A DNA stretch of 64,000 bases, taken from the NCBI RefSeq assembly GCF_900497805.2, contig NW_020954599.1, forward strand, positions 45,307,241 through 45,371,240, written 5' to 3'. This DNA is from Vombatus ursinus. Lineage: Eukaryota; Chordata; Mammalia; Diprotodontia; Vombatidae. Shown here piece by piece: positions 52,623-63,699 of this stretch. The translations under genes were made by a program, and so were the position numbers. Within the stretch, counting starts at the first letter, position 1, and each line of letters opens with the position of its first letter. The notes below the pieces were generated by a model. That model was not told the origin of the DNA. It searched no databases and was given only the letters and a program-made list of their open reading frames with translations.

Positions 52623-55440
52623 CTTTTGAATGTAGATTTTTGTGGATCACAAAAAAAAATTGTAGTAGTGCAAGTGCATAGAGTTTTTGCTATTCAACTA
52701 GCTAATGGGACCTTGTGTAGACGTAGTCATAAAGCATGAAGTAGGGCAAACTAAAAGACTGAAAACCCTTTGTATGTGACATTCTAATAACTTGCCCACT
52801 CACATATGAAAATTAGAGCTTGAATATGTTTCTGTGAAGAGACACATGAGCAAAGAACAGAACTACCTTGGAAAATGTTGAAATCTATGAGGGGCAATTG
52901 TGTTTCATGTTCCATCTTTATTTTTTTTCATATTCATCATAAGGAAAATGTCCACATAAGAAAGGGAGTCAATTTTCCTTTTTTTAAAACTTTTTAAAGG
53001 AGAAATACTCCCTTTCCTCCCATTTTGTGCTATCATCTGTAATGGCAACTATAACTCACCAATGCCCATAAGACATGTTTTTCTTTTTATTTATAGATCA
53101 TTAGGAAACTTAGCCTACTGCATTAATGTGTTACACTTACACTTTATGGCTTTCTGTCAGAAATATCTCTGATAACTAGTTTCCAGATCCACTTAGTCCA
53201 TGTAAAACAAACCCCCTTTTATAGATGCATTTCTCTGTAATAAATTAACCTCTGGACTTATAGAAACCACCACGCAAAGGAAGAATAATATGGTTGTGTA
53301 TAGCTCTGAGAGCTTTATCAATGAAACCATCCATATTTCTGACACAATGGGAACTGTATCTTGAGTGATGTATTTGTGTGCTCTGGATTTTACCTTCCCA
53401 GCCAAAGAATGATATGGAGACATTCAGTTTGCAAGAATAGTAGCGAAGACTCTGCCAAAGCAGGAACACTGTAGATAAGACTTTAGTAGGAAACACCGCC
53501 TAAGAAAATTGCTTTTTATTTAAAATGTAGCAGTTTGGTATTCTCTACTGTGAATCCTCTACTTATTGTAATTAGCACTATAAAAAGAGAGATACATGGA
53601 TAAAAGATAGGTGAGAGAGAGAGAGAGGAGAGAGATGCTGCACATATTTAATGCATCATAAAGGGCAAAAGGCAACCAATAATGTTTGGTCAACAATTCC
53701 TAATAGACAGCACCATAAGGCAAATATCAGAAAGAACATGCCAACCATGTCCATTTCCTTGATTAGTTACTGGTGGTAAACAACCAAAAGGTCCAGGTTG
53801 CCAACTGAATAAGCACAATCAAAAAATAAAACTAGATATTTTCAAGTAAGACACTCAGGTGGGTATTGAGGTCTAAAGGTTGAAAGCTCAGGGAAAATTG
53901 TGAACATTGAGATATTACCAAACCAAGGGGCAGATCTGCTCGGTCAGTGTCTCTTAGTGGGGCTTCATTAGGCTGGATCTTAATGGGAATTGATTCAGTC
54001 AGGTACATACTAATGAGAACAGTGATGCTATAACTAGAAGTTTAATAAATACTACCTGCTGTTTGGAGGGTTTTTTTCCCAACTGAATTCTGCTTACCAG
54101 TCCATTCTCCAGAAAAACTGGAACAAATGTCTATGTCAAGATGTTAACATACAAAAACTATATAAGTAAATGCACATGTAAAGTATGTTTATCATTCTTC
54201 AGGCCCTGCCCCTTGGCAGGCAATAACCAACCTAAATTGATAGGAACAAAAGAGATTTTGTTCATGGATAGGTCAAACTTGAACACTAGGAGAGAGGGCA
54301 GTTGAAGGCAACAAAGGTACAGACTAGCCAAGAAGAGCTGGCAGAGTCCTATACAGCTTAGCTAGTGAACTATGCCCTAGAAAATAATTAGAGAATGGAT
54401 TAGAGGTTGCTGGCTGCAATAGGATGCTGAGAAGAAAAGCAGTGGCATTATATGCCAAAACCTACCCCAAGTCTGGACGCTGACCACCCACCTCCCCCAG
54501 GAGGCCATCAGTGAATTAGCATTTTGAGACTATATTTTGTATGGGTTCTAAAACTCCTTGGGATCATGATTATAAATTGCTTAAAGACTGTAAGAAGCTA
54601 TAGATACATCATAAATGATCTAATATCATTTGTTTTATTCCTTTTATTGACTATGTTCCAAAGAATTAAAACACATATACACTTAAACATGTCTGTCTAT
54701 TTGCATGGGTAGTAGAGAGTAGATACATGATTAAGGCTCAGCAGCATATAGGAGATTCAGGGAGGTGGCAAGTTTCCCCATTAAGATGGAGGCTCAGAGC
54801 TTTTCTGGCTAAACAAACACAGACTAACCACAGCCTTTACATTACCAGGGTGAGCACAGTCACCCAGAAATTGATAAAATTGGATAAAAGTGTTCTCCCA
54901 CCCTCTGAGAATGATAGAGTACTTTCTGGTGTTGAGTGTAGTAAGCTACTGCTAAGAAGGGTATGTGATTTCTTAGAACTCAGTTATTATTGGAAGTAGG
55001 ATCAGATGAGTGGCTAGAAATGGCACCTGGTGATTAAATATGAATGTTGGGGCCAAGGTAGAAATAGGACTTGAGGAGAAAACAAACCATTATATGGTTA
55101 CTATTGTCAAGATAAAGAAGTGTCTGAAATTGAAATTCTACCAATATGTTCATAAACTAATAGTGTAGTAGTATATATATTCACCAAGAAAAAAAAAGTA
55201 TCTGCTTAATCATCTAACAACAACGAATCCATACTAACTGTATAAACACTGCCTCACTGTCTTCTTACTCTTAGAAAGTTAAAAGATTATTTTTGTAGTA
55301 CCTCAAAGAATAAACAAATATAACTTAATACAAGGAATAGTCATAGGATTAGGGACAATCTAAGTAGTGTTTTTCTAGCAACTTCATTCACTCAGCTAAT
55401 ATAATATATAATAATAATATATTTACTCAGATTACAACTA
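52623..55440. other. Long, mostly unique block
   Basis: About 2.8 kb without recognised repeats except a (GA)n run at 53,610-53,636. The stretch 53,090-53,500 looks single-copy. ORFs of 76-90 codons (53,193-53,496 on minus, 54,727-54,999 on plus) show no family resemblance. Candidate noncoding conserved DNA, by absence of repeats only. Confidence 0.35.
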
Positions 55441-55444
55441 AATT

Positions 55445-55570
55445 TCATTCCATGGTATAGCTCTGAGGGAAAGTACCAGACTTAGAACACTTAAGTACAT
55501 TTCCTGGCTTTGACCCTTACTAGCTCACTGATCCTATGTAAGGTACTTAAAGGTCCTTTTCTTAAGGAAC
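55445..55570 (+). repeat. MIR-type SINE
   Basis: 'agctctgagggaaagtacca', 'ggctttgacccttactagct' and 'ctatgtaaggtacttaaagg'. Confidence 0.55.
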
Positions 55571-56555
55571 AATTGAGATAAAAAGGGAAGATAAGTGTTT
55601 TTGTGTAAAGGAAGAGATTTCCCTCATCAAATTATTAAGGGTATTGTCACTATTATTAATGAACATTTCAATACCTAATATGAATATAAAAACATTATTT
55701 TAATATATAATTTTAAAATATGTATATGAAGAAATAGTTTTCCAGTTGAATTTTGACAACTTCTAAAAGAAAGTGATCTGTGGCATAGGTTTGAGGACTC
55801 AGATCTCTTTGTTAACTTTGTGGAGTGATGACTCAATTTAGTAAAAATTAGAAAAATGTGAGTATAAAGAAACAGTTTCAAAGACACCAAAAAAATCAGA
55901 CTCATGGGATGGAGACTCCCAAACTACAAAGCATGATGATATCAGTTAATTTGCATATGTGTTTCTCTGCTAAATTCCTGTAATTGTATACTTCCTCTGC
56001 ATTGAGTGCACTGATGGTAGAGTATAATAATCTGGGTTTAAATCTTTATTGTGATTTTTTGTTATTTGTGTATTTGCTTCAATATATGCGTGTCTGTAAT
56101 ATTTCATTTACCTCATTACTAAGTAAATGCTTAGGTTTAAATATCTAAAAGTGCCATTATGGTACATGGCTGTTGTGTAAATCTCACACACTGGCTGGAT
56201 ACCTTGCTTTGTGACTGGCTGGTTATGTAGCTAGAAAACACATTGGATGGGTTCTCAAGAGCTAGAGTGATGAATAGGGGAAATGTATTGCCCCTCAGTC
56301 TTTGAAATAGTTTGAATGTAACTATGTGGTGGACGTCCATTTCTGGAAATCTGCTAATGTGAGATCAGGTTTGGAGTGAAAAAGCCAAATCCAGTGTCTG
56401 ACAAAATCAGATGAGAGGGATGAGGTGCCAAGTATGATAATAGTGGGAGTGTTTATATCCCTACTTTGTATATGCCCCATTGTACACCATTTGCCACATT
56501 ACTTGTTGGGGCTCACATAAATAGAAAACTCATTGGATGAGAAAACCACACATTT
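55571..56555. other. Unassigned sequence
   Basis: No recognised gene or repeat. Confidence 0.3.
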
Positions 56556-56557
56556 TC

Positions 56558-56720
56558 TGACATTAATTAGAAGTTCTCTGACTTTAGGAAGGCTAATTGA
56601 CCTCTCCATACCTTAGCTTCCTCAACTACAAAATAAGGATGATTCTACTTGACTACCTCCTACACAAAGATTTATTGTGAAGAAAGAACTTTATTTTATA
56701 GAAATATAAGTTACTATTAG
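56558..56720 (+). repeat. MIR-type SINE
   Basis: 'gactttaggaaggctaattg', 'accttagcttcctcaactac' and 'aaaataaggatgattctact'. Confidence 0.6.
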
Positions 56721-57050
56721 TGATTAAAGACTTTAACTCTATCTGCTATTGTAATGTCTATACAATAAATCTTCACCATTGCCTCCAATATTAAAAAAAA
56801 CTAACAATGAACTCTCATCTCTGCTCCCATTCTCCCATTCTCCCACTTATTATTCCATCTAAAACTTCCTATTTTCCAATAGCTTATTTTTCTGAGAGAC
56901 ATCATGATGAAAAAGAGAAGCACTAGTCTTAAAGCTAAGAAATAACTGGGTTCAAAGTACTCTTCCCCTACTCTGCTTCTTAGAGTCCCTTGCTTCTTTC
57001 TCAAGCACTGAAGGTACCATGAAGCTTTTCCAGATCCCCCAATCTCCTAG
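56721..57050. other. Unassigned, with a MIR-like patch
   Basis: The stretch 56,900-56,990 ('gcactagtcttaaagctaag', 'aaataactgggttcaaagta') may be a MIR scrap. Confidence 0.35.
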
Positions 57051-57252
57051 TGCCCACCTTCCCCAAATTCCCTTTTATTTATATTGTATAGATTTTGAGC
57101 ATATTTATGTTCCTGTTGTCTCTCTCTCCTAATAGAATGTTAGCTCCTTGAGAGCAGGGATTATTTTATTTATATCTTTGCATCCCCATTGTCAAACACT
57201 GTACCTAGCACATGGTAGGTGCTTAATAAATTCTTATTGATTAGTTGGTTGA
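57030..57252 (+). mobile_element. L2 LINE 3' end
   Basis: 'gaatgttagctccttgagag', 'cagggattattttatttata', 'actgtacctagcacatggta' and 'gtgcttaataaattcttatt', with a gatta-type tail. Confidence 0.92.
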
Positions 57253-57254
57253 TT

Positions 57255-57615
57255 CAACTATGTGACTGTGGGCAAATAATTTAACCTTCCTATGCCTCAG
57301 TTGCCTCATCAGGCATCTCCACAACCCATATCCAATAGTGAGGATCAAATGAGATATTTAATGTTTCATTACTCAGAATACATAGCATCCCTAAATGATG
57401 TAATGATAATGACCCTGGCTTAGGATGCAGATCTAGTTTCTAGTCCTAGTTCTATCATTAACTAGTAACTTTACCCTTAGCAAATCACTTACCTTATCAG
57501 GCTTTATGTTCCTCATCTGCAAGATGATAGAAGTGTGCTGTGCGGGACAGGGTGGAGACAGGAAAGGGTGACACAATGTGATTTTCAAGGTCACTTCTAG
57601 CTCTTAAAAATTATT
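57255..57615 (+). repeat. Two MIR-type SINEs in tandem
   Basis: First: 'ctatgtgactgtgggcaaat', 'tgcctcagttgcctcatcag' and 'gtgaggatcaaatgagatat' (57,255-57,370). Second: 'cagatctagtttctagtcct', 'tatgttcctcatctgcaaga' and 'tcaaggtcacttctagctct' (57,405-57,615). Confidence 0.75.
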
Positions 57616-59040
57616 TCAGATATATCACTAATGCAAAGCTTCATATTAGTGAATGAAATGTCATTATTCTATACAACATAGTTCTACCAACTCCACTAAC
57701 TGCATTAGTGGTACACATTCTGGTGGTATGTTGTCACTCATGCTTTTCTCAACTTTCCCCCAGAAAGAACTAGATATCTTACATGACAATTAATATAAAA
57801 AGGAAAGGGCAAAGATATTTTTAAACATCCAAATAGTAATATGTAAAGGAGTTCAAAAATTGCCTCTATCCTTTATCAGAGGGATAAAATTTTCCTTTAA
57901 AAACAACAACAACAAAATATAAAAACAAAAAAGAAAAGGAATCTGAAGGGGCAGAATGGAATCCAAACCTGAGTCAGGTATTTAGAATGCCATATGGAGT
58001 AGAAAAGGAAAGTAAATGACCACTGAACACTTGGAGCTAAGTAACTTATATGGAGAGCTTCCTGGAAATGAGGGCAACTGCTTGTCCCTCGAAGCATAGA
58101 TCCTCAGGTGTCATCTAAGTTGACATCTAATAACACTCATTAGAAGAAAAAAAGGAGTGATTGCTATCCCTTGCTGAGAAATACTTAAGGCTAATAAGGT
58201 ACTATTTGTTAATATAATAGTAATAATAGAGGTCTGTTGTCTAATCAAGGCATGAATCCAGGGAGTGACTGAGAACCTACCAAACTGGTTGACTACAACC
58301 CAATTCTGAGTATTCAAATGGTATAAATGGTACCATCAGAGGAATCTAAAGGTTATCAAATTCTGAACAAGAAACTAGAGATGTTAGGGGGACAGGTGGA
58401 GTTTTCATCACTCCTGCTGATATCTGGCTTTCCCAAAATATAGGTGGCTGGTAAGACTGCCCAGATTTTCTCTCCTTTATAACAAACTGTAGAATGTAGC
58501 GGTCACTTCTTCCAAAGTTTCCATCATTTCTGCCCCCAGAGCCAGTCCCTCCTTATTAATGAAAATAAGATTTGGGATGGAATTTTCCCTTGTTAGTTCC
58601 TTCAACTATTGAAGGATGGAATTATCACTACGGCAAATAAAGAAATTGTAAGTTACTCTACTTTTGGGAGAGACAGAGAGAGACAAAGAAATACACAGAG
58701 AGACAGAGAGACAGAAAAAGGAAGACAGAGACAACAGAGAGAGAGAGAGAGATCCAATAAATGTCTTGATAATGGCAGTCATTTATCACTGCTGTATAAT
58801 GCTTCTGTACCAGATTTGTGATCTGCTTCTCAACCCCCTCATCAATTTCTTCTTTCTTTTAAGGTAGCCAATGACAAAAACAGATCTATTTCTCCATCTT
58901 TTAATTTTCACCCCAATATTTTCCATCATGCTTTCCCCCCTCTGGTTCCTAGATTTCCTTATATTAGCATATCTTCTTAATACACAATGTTATCCCACCC
59001 CTTTTTACCTATGCTGTTTTTGTTGCATAAGTTAAACTCA
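57616..59040. other. Unassigned, with a purine microsatellite
   Basis: About 1.4 kb with no recognised gene. An A-rich tract lies at 57,899-57,940 and a (GA)n/(GACA)n tract at about 58,670-58,752, which generates two Arg/Glu-rich ORFs on the plus strand. Confidence 0.4.
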
Positions 59041-59046
59041 TCCAAA

Positions 59047-60120
59047 GACATGGGGCAAACAACAATATTTATTAAGTACCTACTGCATGCCAGATACTCT
59101 TCTAGGCACTAGGGATACAAGTATAAAAAGTACAAAACAACCCTTACTCTCAATATGCTTCCATTCAAATAGGGGAAGATGAAAAGTATATATAAAAATA
59201 TTTACAACATAAGTACACACACATCTATACGTACATACAAGCATAGACACTCATGCTAAGTAATTAAATGCAAAATAGCTTAAGAGGGAAGACACTAGCA
59301 GTTAAAGGGACCAGGAAAAACCTCAGGTAGAAGATGGTACTTAAGCAGCTTCCTGAAGGAAGAAAACTCTGTAAGGCCAAGGTAAAGAGGAGTACATTCC
59401 AAACGTGAGTGATGGCCATTGCAAAAGGATGGAGAGTGTTGTGCATGAAGATCAGAGAGAAGGCCAATAGCATGCAGGAGGGGAAGTGAGGTCCAGTGAA
59501 ACTGGAAAGTGAGAACTAGATTGTGTAAGGCTTTAAATTCTAAACAGAGAAGTTTGCATTTATCCTAGAGGCAATAGGAAGTCACAGTAACTGATTGAGT
59601 AGTGAAGTCAAATAGTCAGACCTGTGTGTAAGGAAAATTATTTTAGCATTTTTAGAATGGACTAGAATGGGGAGAAATTTGATTCAAGGAGACAAATTAG
59701 GAGGATGTTGCACCTTGGTGAAAGATGATGAAGCTGTGTGAGTAGAAAGAATAAGTGGAAGCAGAAATGTCAAGATTGGGGAACTGAATGTATACATTGG
59801 GTAGAGAGGAAAAAGCTAAGAATAATGCTGAAATTATGATTCTGAGATATTGAAAGAATGGTGGGTTTGGACATATGTAGTTTAAAATTTCTCTAGAACA
59901 ACCAATTTGAAATATTAAATAGGCAATTGGTGATATGAGACTGAAGCTCAAGGCAGAGATGGCAGCTGGATTATCTGGGAGTCATCTGCAGAAAAATAAT
60001 AACCAGAGAGCTTAGGAAACTTGGGGAACACTCAAAATTAGAGGCCATGATATATATGATGATCCAGAAAAGATACAGAGAAAAAAAGGCAGAAAAAATA
60101 TAGGAGAGAAACCAGTAGAG
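59047..60120 (-). mobile_element. L2 LINE, 3' end through the reverse-transcriptase YADD region
   Basis: Left end 'caatatttattaagtaccta' and 'ctaggcactagggatacaag'. Then come 'aagcagcttcctgaaggaag', 'ggctttaaattctaaacaga' and 'ttaggaggatgttgcacctt'. On the minus strand near 60,000 the RT box reads SADDSQII followed by ISNCLFNI-like residues. This is about 1 kb of contiguous L2 in normal order with several stops, and it serves as the in-window reference for the permuted copy at 13.3-14.05 kb. Confidence 0.88.
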
Positions 60121-60369
60121 AATAGTACCATTGGCTGTCATCCCACTAAATCTCAGTGAGACCTATGAGGTCAAATTTACATTGGGATTTCTATTTCCTC
60201 TTTTTTTTGGCCTAAACTTTGTACATATGTGTTCATCTCTCACCAGGAATCTGTCAATACTATATTCCAGAAATTCAAATCCAGTTCTCCGAGAGCACCT
60301 TCGTAGCCAGATTTCACTTAGCAAATTAAATTTTCATTTATGCATATCTTACTTTCAATAGGCAATAGT

Positions 60370-60995
60370 GGGGAAAATAAGCCTGTGCTCCAATCTTCAC
60401 TTCTTTGCCCAAGGCCTTATGCCCCTTCTGGTAATGTCCTTTGTGCCCATGTGGATCACTAAAAGTGAGCAGTCATCAACCATCTAAAAAGCCTTGGAAA
60501 GTTCTCTGATGTGTCTTGGGTACACGCACCCAGGAAGATCATAGACATCTCTATTCCTATTACCAAGTTTAAAAAAAGCAGCCTCAGTACCCTGCAACAG
60601 GGAATCACCAGCTACTAATTACCTCTTTTTTCTCTGCCTCTCTGTGGAGGATCAGTCATCTGATGGCTTCTTGGAAGGACAAGCAGCTTCTCTCCTCATC
60701 ATGAGGAGCCTCGAATCTTTTTTAAGCTTTCATGGTATAACTGTCCCTTTCCTTCCCTGTCCTGTATGTAACATTCTTTCATGCTCTATCTTCCAAGCAA
60801 TGAGTCTTCTCCTCTCCTCCATCTCAGATCCCCCTTTTTCCCACTGAAGCCTTGCATCTATCTCCTTCAGGAGACCTTAATTCTTTCTAACAAGCTGGAG
60901 TGTAGAAAGGTGTTCTTGGCTACCTTCTCCTTCTCCTCTAGGAGGGAAATCAGCCTGCCCTTGAAACACAGATAACAGTCACCTGACTGCAGCAA
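60370..60995 (-). mobile_element. CR1/L3-type LINE ORF1 fragment with SGNH-esterase domain
   Basis: The minus-strand frame from about 60,618 to 60,400 reads VAGDSLLQGTEAAFFKLGNRNRDVYDLPGCVYPRHIRELSKAF, a stop, then MVDDCSLLVIHMGTKDITRRGIRPW. GDSLL (nucleophile serine block), LPG and HxGTxD are the landmarks of the esterase domain found in ORF1 of CR1-clade retrotransposons. The family motif GTND has become GTKD. Upstream on the minus strand (to about 60,990) a Cys-containing, Glu/Lys-rich coiled-coil-like segment (CFKGRLISLLEEKEKVAKN) fits the N-terminal part of the same ORF. Fossil, with at least one stop. Confidence 0.72.
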
Positions 60996-61780
60996 AAATA
61001 CAAACATTAATCACTGGATTCAAGTCACTGCATTATTCTCTGTAATGGTTGACATTTTCAGCCTTGTTTCTTGGAACTACTTTGGAGGTTTATATATTCA
61101 ATCCTACACATCTGGTTAAAACATTTTACAGCCAGGTATCACTTCTTGCTATCTTGAGAACCCCCCCCCCCATATTTCCTTCCTTTATCTCAACAACAGC
61201 TCTGTCAGCATCCCCTTCCATCTTCTACCAGTCTCTATTTTGAACTAGGTGCCTGTTTATTTCATCAGTTTGTTCCTCTTCTTCTGCCTTGCACCAATCT
61301 CCTGACTGTTTCCCTAATTTGCTGCACCCATTGGTCCACTCTATACATTTGCTTAACCCGCTAACAGTCACCTAAGTTACACTTTTTCTGCCACCCAAGT
61401 CTCCTTTGTCCTTACATCTACCTCTTCAGGTTTTATTCACTAATCCTCCTTGATCTTCCTTAATCCTTTTATATGTGCCTTAATTGTACTCCATACTGCT
61501 TTCCTTGTAAACAGAAAGTAGGATCTAAATTAATATCTGTGACTAGAGACTGTTTTTCAAGTTTTCTCCAATTTCTCTTCAACTTTGTTCTACCTCACTT
61601 GTTCAAAGTCACCTACTTCTCCTTATTTGACTCAGATCCTTCTTTTCTTCTCCTGCTCTTGCCATAATCTTCTCCCATGGGAGCCAGAAGTAGAATTTAA
61701 TTCAGTTGAAGCTCACCAACTAGAAAGTGAACTTGAGATCCTAATTGAAGAAAGCAAATTTGACCTTATAACACTTGCAT
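60996..61780. other. Pyrimidine-rich, unassigned sequence
   Basis: Poly(C) run at about 61,153. The rest is C/T-rich on the plus strand. It may belong to the 5' part of the minus-strand CR1/L3 fragment, but I see no confirming motif. The plus-strand 60-70 codon ORFs are unsupported. Confidence 0.3.
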
Positions 61781-61789
61781 TTGTCTCTG

Positions 61790-62400
61790 GATAGAAAAGT
61801 TTATTCAAAAGGAACAAGATGGGAAAAGGTGGTGAGGATGGAAAGGGAGATAACATTGTATATTAAGAAAATAAACTTATGGGAATAAATCCAGGAAATG
61901 GAGAGGGTAAACATGGTAGAGACCATTTGAGGGAAGAACAATGAAGGCAGAAACAGACTTGATAATGGAGTATAATGTAGACCACCTGGACAGAAAAAGA
62001 AAATAAATGAGTGTAGCCAACAAATCATAAGTCTGGGATGATGGGGAACTTAAATTACACAAATATCTGTTAAAGTTTTCCCTCTTCCCAATGCAGAGTA
62101 GCTTATAATTTTTTCATTTGCCTTAACAATAAGTTCATATTTCTGTAGGTGCAGTAAAGAACTAGGGGAAATTTTGTTCTGGGTTTAATTCTCACCAACA
62201 AGAAGGAAATGGTCACTGGGATAGAAATGACTAGAACCTTGGAAGAAATGATTACTCTGTCCTGGAATTTGTTCATAGAGTAGAAGAGAAAAACAAGGGA
62301 TTGTCTGATATGTGCCCTGGATTTTTGAAGAATATGTTTAAAGTATTCAAGAAGGGGATAGGAAGGATCCTACCAAGTATGTGTGAGAGGTAGCTCTAGA
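61790..62400 (+). mobile_element. CR1/L3-type LINE endonuclease fragment
   Basis: Plus-strand frames read DNGV.CRPPGQKKKINE, equivalent to the VGVYYRPPGQ..E..E block, and later LGLILTNKKEMVTGIEMTRTL, equivalent to LDLVLTNKEELVTDVKVxGxLG of the apurinic-type endonuclease of CR1-clade LINEs. Frames are shifted and contain stops. It lies opposite in strand to the ORF1 fragment at 60,370-60,995. Confidence 0.68.
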
Positions 62401-62445
62401 AAGCTGATTCTTAAATTTTCAAACATTTACACTTCATAGATCAGC

Positions 62446-62635
62446 AAATGCCACAAATCAGGTCTTGATATATTATTTTATTGATTTTACAGATTTAAGA
62501 AAGTGATGGAGAAAAATGTTAATAATGCAGATTAAACTTAAAAGTGTGTCTTGGATACATTTTTCCCCCAGAAAGCCAGTTGTTAAACATTTATCAGCAT
62601 GCTCCTGGATCTCATAGACTAGAATTATACCACAT
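62446..62635 (+). repeat. Unassigned dispersed repeat, copy 2
   Basis: 'gcaaatgccacaaatcaggt', 'atttaagaaagtgatggaga', 'atgcagattaaacttaaaag' and 'ttaaacatttatcagcatgc' in the same order as the reverse complement of 43,170-43,365. Confidence 0.75.
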
Positions 62636-62680
62636 CAGTGAGCTCTGTGCAGAGAGGAAGCTATCAAAAACAAGATTCTA

Positions 62681-62845
62681 GGGGCAACTAGGTGGCACAG
62701 TGGATAGAACACGGGCCCTGAATTCAAGAGGACCTGAGTTCAAATCTAGCCTCAGACATATAACACTTACTAGCTGTGTGACCCTGGACAAGTCCTTTAA
62801 CCCCATTGCCTAGCCAAAAATAATAATAATAATAATAATAAATAA
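62681..62845 (+). repeat. Marsupial tRNA-SINE (WSINE1-like)
   Basis: 'ggggcaactaggtggcacag', 'gacctgagttcaaatctagc' and 'tgtgaccctggacaagtcct', with a (taa)n tail. Flanks 'caagattct' (62,671) and 'taagattct' (62,843) form an imperfect target duplication. Confidence 0.93.
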
Positions 62846-62908
62846 GATTCTGAAAACATAAAAAATAATTCCAGTAAGGAGGAAAGGGGGGAGTTGTCAA
62901 GGGGTCAT

Positions 62909-63018
62909 TGAGAGACAGAGAGACAGAGACAGCACCAGTCCTTGCTTCTGTCTTCTGTTCATTTTAGTGATTGAGTGCTTTGCGTTCTCTCTCTGTCTCT
63001 GTCTCTCGGTCTGTCTGA
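62909..63018. repeat. Imperfect inverted repeat of GACA/TGTC tracts
   Basis: Arm 1 'gagagacagagagacagaga' (62,910) and arm 2 'ctgtctctgtctctcggtct' (62,993) are complementary over about 23 bases with few mismatches, with a spacer of about 60 bases. Could fold as a hairpin. Confidence 0.75.
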
Positions 63019-63024
63019 TTTGCT

Positions 63025-63125
63025 CCCAGTCACACAATGGTAGACACAGAATGGGAACTAGAACTTGGGTCTCCTGGATCCTACTCCAAGGCTCTTTCCA
63101 CTGTACCACACAGTTTTGGTAGAGT
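63025..63125 (-). repeat. MIR-type SINE
   Basis: 'cccagtcacacaatggtaga', 'gaatgggaactagaacttgg' and 'ctctttccactgtaccacac'. Confidence 0.75.
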
Positions 63126-63179
63126 AACCTGCTAATCATACCGTTATGTAAGTCTTTATAATTTGGCATAGATGATCCC

Positions 63180-63305
63180 CTCAATCAATCAACAAGCATT
63201 TACTTGGTGCATTCTCTGTGCTAGGCACTGTGCTAAGAACTAGGGATACAGGTACAAAATCTGGCTATCCTTGCCCTCTAGGAGCTTGCATTCTAATCAA
63301 ATCAC
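63180..63305 (-). mobile_element. L2 LINE 3' end
   Basis: 'tcaatcaatcaacaagcatt', 'ctgtgctaggcactgtgcta' and 'ccttgccctctaggagcttg'. Confidence 0.92.
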
Positions 63306-63424
63306 ACTATTTTGTTAAATTCAGGAAAAGATTATAAGTGACTTTCCCACTTCCCACAACATACTCTTTGACAACAAAGGGTAAATATTTTGCTGGTTTC
63401 TAGTAGATGCTAATATGGGTGTAG

Positions 63425-63580
63425 TGCATTAGAAAAAAATGCTAGATTTGTAATCAGAGAAACCAAGTTTATTCCTGACTCTGAAAATCATTTAACTTCT
63501 CTAGGTCTCAGTTTCCTCAGAGAAGGGCTTGATCAGATGAGCTCTCAGATCCTCTATAGGTCTACATCTAGGAGTTCATC
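63425..63580 (+). repeat. MIR-type SINE
   Basis: 'atgctagatttgtaatcaga', 'taggtctcagtttcctcaga' and 'gatcctctataggtctacat'. Confidence 0.7.
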
Positions 63581-63699
63581 CTCTCTCCTTTTGCCTTCTT
63601 GAAGACCAAATAATATGAAATGGTGGAGAAGCAGTCTGCAGATCAAGGCCGCAGGTCTCCTAAATGTACAGGAAGCGGGACCTGATCAATCAAGCAAAA

